In this document: positions 60,122 through 62,812 of the stretch, piece after piece | Layout of the letters: each line of letters starts with the position of its first letter | How positions within the stretch are numbered: position 1 is the first letter of the stretch | Assembly: GCA_022574595.1 (NCBI GenBank) | Contig: JACZRS010000022.1 | Span: forward strand, 1 to 62,812 | Reading direction: 5' to 3' | Length of the DNA stretch: 62,812 nucleotides | Source: Planctomycetota bacterium | GTDB lineage: Bacteria; Planctomycetota; Phycisphaerae; Phycisphaerales; SM1A02 | Notes under the pieces: generated by a model | Told to the model about the DNA's origin: nothing | Seen by the model: only the letters and a program-made list of their open reading frames with translations | Databases searched by the model: none | Program-made: the position numbers and the translations under genes

Positions 60122-61528
60122 TCAGGAACACGACCCCCAATTTGCGAAGAGGATTAGAAGGTCAGCCGTTCCGACGATTCCATTGTCATCAAAGTCGGCT
60201 GAATTGCAGGGATTCGATCCCCATGCTGCGAACAATGCCAGGAGGTCCGAGGTACCGACGCTACCATCAGCATCGAGATCCCACGGGCATGTTAAAGGTG
60301 GAAGAATATCAAAGATGTAGGCTGAGCCGGAGGAGCTGCCATTGTCATCATCAGCTCGTGCGCCAACAATGATTGTTTCGTTATCGAAGGCAACTGCTGC
60401 ACCGAAGACGTCGTTGCTGCCAGCATCAGATTGCAGCAGCTTTGCGTGCTCCGACCAGATTCCACTCGCATCTCGAGTGTAGATGTGTGCAGAACCACTG
60501 GGAACGTCGTGGCTGGCTCCGACAACGAGTGTGTCACCTTGAATGGCTACGGAAGTGCCAAAGTTGTCTGATGAAGAGTTACATTCGGGATCTAGTACCT
60601 GCTGCATTAACCAGTCACCCTGCTCGTTGCGGTCAAAAATGTAAGCCCGGCTAACTCCGTATACCAACGAGCCTATGACGACAGTGTTGCTATCAAAGGC
60701 TACGGAAGAGCCGAAGAAATTGAAGGGCATTTCGGGATTGGGATCGAGCAGCTGTGCCTCTTGCGTCCAATTACCATTTTCATTGCGGGTGAAGATATAC
60801 ACTGCGCCAAACGTGGTATGCTTATCATCATCAATGCCAAAAGCTGGCGCACCGACAATGATCGTGTCGCCTTGAATGGCTAGCGAGTTAGTGGAGTTAG
60901 TACCCGGCGCCGTTAGCGTGGATTCATGCGACCAATGGCCGTTTTGATCGCGAAGGAATATGAAGACCTCCGGAATTTCGGTAGAGATCATGCCGACTAC
61001 AGCCGTATTCCCTTGGAGCGCAACAGACCCTCCTAACTTAATAATTAGAGGATCGGCAACCTCGAGTTTGGCCTGTTGTGTCCACTCACCTTGCTGGTTT
61101 CGCGTAAATATATAGGCAGCGCCTATGATCTCACTATTGGCAGCTGCAGGCGCACCTACAATGATCGTGTCTCCGTCGATACTGACTGCTCTACCAAATC
61201 CATCGCCACACGCTGCATCGCACACCACAAGATTTGCATGCTCAACCCAATTACCTTGGGCATCTCTATTATATATATAGACCAACCCAGGCCCTGTGGG
61301 TTCCGGCACATAGTTTGGTGCACCGACTACTAGCGTGTCACCATCAATCGATACTGATGTGCCGAACTTCCCAAGTTCAATGCCCGGGACAGGGAGCAGC
61401 TTGGCGATCTCATTCTGCTCTGGAGGATTTGCGTGAGTAGGCGCAGTGTTCACCGCGAACAGAATCGCGCAAGCAAGTGAGAATGTAAAGAGCAAGCGGC
61501 CAGTATTAGGTGTGTGTTGTTGATTCAT
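60122..61528 (-). CDS. FG-GAP repeat protein with dockerin-like tail (copy 2)
   Basis: A 468-residue predicted secreted protein, the tandem paralogue of the 58534-59949 gene. The open frame reaches 61762, but ATG 61528 has GAGGAGG upstream and aligns with the start of copy 1 (MNQQHTPNTGRLLF). Seven FG-GAP repeats are followed by a tail with loops DLDADGSVGTSDLL and DFDDNGIVGTADLL, ending NWGSCS. The repeat region is very close to copy 1, while the junction to the tail (ILPPLTCPWDL) and the tail differ more. Function unknown. Confidence 0.92.
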   Translation of the reverse strand: MNQQHTPNTGRLLFTFSLACAILFAVNTAPTHANPPEQNEIAKLLPVPGIELGKFGTSVSIDGDTLVVGAPNYVPEPTGPGLVYIYNRDAQGNWVEHANLVVCDAACGDGFGRAVSIDGDTIIVGAPAAANSEIIGAAYIFTRNQQGEWTQQAKLEVADPLIIKLGGSVALQGNTAVVGMISTEIPEVFIFLRDQNGHWSHESTLTAPGTNSTNSLAIQGDTIIVGAPAFGIDDDKHTTFGAVYIFTRNENGNWTQEAQLLDPNPEMPFNFFGSSVAFDSNTVVIGSLVYGVSRAYIFDRNEQGDWLMQQVLDPECNSSSDNFGTSVAIQGDTLVVGASHDVPSGSAHIYTRDASGIWSEHAKLLQSDAGSNDVFGAAVAFDNETIIVGARADDDNGSSSGSAYIFDILPPLTCPWDLDADGSVGTSDLLALFAAWGSNPCNSADFDDNGIVGTADLLILFANWGSCS

Positions 61529-61594
61529 CTGCGTTGCCTCCTCGCTAAGATATGCACTCACAGAAATCGTCTGTATACAGCATATGTTAAGCGA

Positions 61595-61600
61595 ATGATA
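61595..61600 (-). promoter_or_regulatory. Probable promoter -10 of copy 2
   Basis: TGTATCAT on the minus strand in the same position as the site upstream of copy 1. The region further upstream, up to the preceding gene's stop, including a GC-rich inverted element around CCTGCGACC/GCAGCAGG, is conserved between copies. Confidence 0.45.
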
Positions 61601-61694
61601 CATCAATAAAATAACCTGCGACCTACCCGCAGCAGGCCTTTTCATAATTATGTCCACGCACAGGTCTGATCTTGCAGAAATCCATGTATTTTCT

Positions 61695-62354
61695 TCAGGA
61701 ACACTGCCCCCAAAAGGAAAAGAGGATGAGAAGATCAGCCGTTGCAACTTCTCCGTTGCCATCTAAATCAGCGGGGTGACCAGGGTTGGGGCCCCATGCG
61801 CCGAATAGCAGGAGTAAATCGCCTGTAGTAACCATGCCGTCGCCATCAAAGTCAGCAATGCAAGGCGCACAAGAAGAATCCTTACATGCGACACCATCAC
61901 CTTGGTATATGCCGCCAAATACATTCGCACAAGAACTTTGTGAAGTTACAAAGCAGTCATCATCGGGATCACAGCATGCGCCGAGTGGGGGGCATGTAAA
62001 GGTTCCGCAATCTTGTCCGGGCGCCCAAATGACGCCACCAAGTATGGTACATTCTTGGATAGTTGAGACTACGCAAATATCAAAGGGGATGCAGCATGCT
62101 CCGAGTGGGGCGCACACAGCATCATCGCACGTGACATCATCGCCCTGGTATATGCCACCGTCAGTCTGGCATTGCGATTCCGTAACAACGATACACAAAC
62201 CATCGAATAGACAGCAGGCTCCCGTCGGATCCCTCTTGGGATCCCCCTTCGGCTCCGCCATCGGATCAGCGCGACCGGAGATACAAAGTATTGCAATGGC
62301 AAGAGTTGCCAACGTGATTTGTCGAATCGACCTATTTGTGATTACAACTTTCAT
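61695..62354 (-). CDS. Secreted GACC Cys-repeat protein with dockerin-like tail
   Basis: A 219-residue predicted secreted protein. After a signal peptide (ending near ISGRA) and a short Lys/Asp/Pro segment, three repeats of about 37 residues begin GACC, with two further Cys near the end of each (GACCLFDGLC, GACCIPFDIC and GACCDPDDDC), likely disulfide-bonded. The dockerin-like tail has loops DFDGDGMVTTGDLL and DLDGNGEVATADLL, ending FWGQCS. It lies between the FG-GAP copy 2 gene and another dockerin gene on the same strand, with almost no gap to the latter. Function unknown. Confidence 0.88.
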   Translation of the reverse strand: MKVVITNRSIRQITLATLAIAILCISGRADPMAEPKGDPKRDPTGACCLFDGLCIVVTESQCQTDGGIYQGDDVTCDDAVCAPLGACCIPFDICVVSTIQECTILGGVIWAPGQDCGTFTCPPLGACCDPDDDCFVTSQSSCANVFGGIYQGDGVACKDSSCAPCIADFDGDGMVTTGDLLLLFGAWGPNPGHPADLDGNGEVATADLLILFSFWGQCS

Positions 62355-62368
62355 AGTTTAGCACCGAG

Positions 62369-62812
62369 TCAGGGACACGGCCCCCAGTTGGCGAAGAGGA
62401 TTAGTAGGTCTGATGTGTTTACTATGCCGTCGGCGTTGAAGTCGGCTGATCCGGCTGATCCCCATTGTGCGAACATCATGAGTAGATCGCCGACGCCGAC
62501 GCTGCCGCTGTTGTCCATATCCCATGGGCAGGGTGGTTGATCACACTCATCAGGTAGGCCGTTGTTGTTTTTGTCTGTTGCGTTGCCATCTGCGATGTCG
62601 CAGATATCGATTATGCCGTTGTTGTTGCAATCACCCAGTCCGCCGAAGATGAATGCTGCTCCTGCCTCGCTGTGGCCGTCAATGATCGCGAAATTAGCAC
62701 CAACTATGACGTTCTCGCCATCGGTGTTGGCGTGTGTGCCAAAGGCCTCGGCCCCATCAAACTCAGATGCATAGAGCTTGGCGGTTTCGTTCCACTGTTG
62801 GGAATCGAATGT
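62369..62812 (-). CDS. FG-GAP dockerin-tail protein, 3' part only (window edge)
   Basis: The last 147 codons of a gene whose start lies beyond the right edge. The visible part has an FG-GAP-like repeat (FGTHANTDGENVIVGANF), a linker with CNNNGIIDICDIADG and NNGLPDECDQ (a thrombospondin type 3-like calcium motif), then the dockerin-like tail with loops DMDNSGSVGVGDLL and DFNADGIVNTSDLL, ending NWGPCP and TGA. The stop is 14 bp before the start of the GACC gene, so they probably form an operon. Confidence 0.85.
   Translation of the reverse strand, partial: TFDSQQWNETAKLYASEFDGAEAFGTHANTDGENVIVGANFAIIDGHSEAGAAFIFGGLGDCNNNGIIDICDIADGNATDKNNNGLPDECDQPPCPWDMDNSGSVGVGDLLMMFAQWGSAGSADFNADGIVNTSDLLILFANWGPCP

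Noticed and set aside
61529-61762. 78-residue N-terminal extension of FG-GAP copy 2
   Set aside because: It would overlap the GACC gene end, lacks a ribosome binding site, and the start at 61528 aligns with copy 1.

Overview
The window looks like chromosome of a planctomycete, most likely in or near class Phycisphaerae. This is inferred from family content, not from a marker gene. The strongest sign is a set of secreted proteins with unrelated N-terminal domains that all end in a paired dockerin-like calcium-loop tail of the form DLLILFANWG. HAF-repeat, FG-GAP, ASPIC/UnbV, fibro-slime and GACC Cys-repeat proteins fit the same picture. Housekeeping genes present include murA, murD, pyrD, nuoJKLMN, pgsA/pgpA, lysA, gcvPA/gcvPB, sucC and rnpB.

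Layout. 1-3019 is a tandem run of three HAF-repeat genes on the minus strand, the first cut by the window edge. 3665-5377 is an FG-GAP/UnbV dockerin protein. 5898-7953 holds small metabolic genes: a 7Fe ferredoxin, a pterin carbinolamine dehydratase, a histidine phosphatase broken by one TGA, and a DUF2237 protein. 8408-10311 is a two-gene accessory patch (RhuM family plus an unknown). 10404-12457 has a ferredoxin-NADP reductase and a fibro-slime protein. 12995-20344 carries murA, an mlaD/mlaF-type lipid transport operon with two DUF4190-like membrane proteins, murD and pyrD. 20503-25913 has a TPR-YggX fusion, a 14-repeat dockerin protein, a LURP-one-related gene remnant and an FG-GAP dockerin protein.

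26186-32916 is the membrane-arm block of complex I (nuoJKLMN), translationally coupled throughout, divergent from pgsA-pgpA (33127-34340). 34610-37372 is a secreted zinc metallopeptidase with a dockerin tail. 37446-39580 is a lysA-SRPBCC-receiver-like operon. 39673-44357 holds a membrane protein, a Gfo/Idh/MocA oxidoreductase and the split glycine decarboxylase. 44541-46688 is an M28 peptidase lipoprotein, followed by RNase P RNA on the minus strand. A 22-copy heptamer array lies directly upstream of the RNase P RNA. 47539-58373 is mixed: an unknown protein, a GC-rich glycosyltransferase, DUF418, HAD, a bacterial PH-domain protein, sucC, an ankyrin protein and a hydrolase-NTF2 fusion. 58534-62812 is another minus-strand dockerin cluster with a recent tandem duplication.

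The intergenic DNA is unusual. It holds heptamer-period simple repeats of several sequence types, three families of dispersed palindromes, a 30-bp tandem repeat, and fossil dockerin gene ends. Together with the paralogous dockerin genes this suggests frequent local duplication and recombination. No tRNA, rRNA, CRISPR array, transposase or integrase was recognised.
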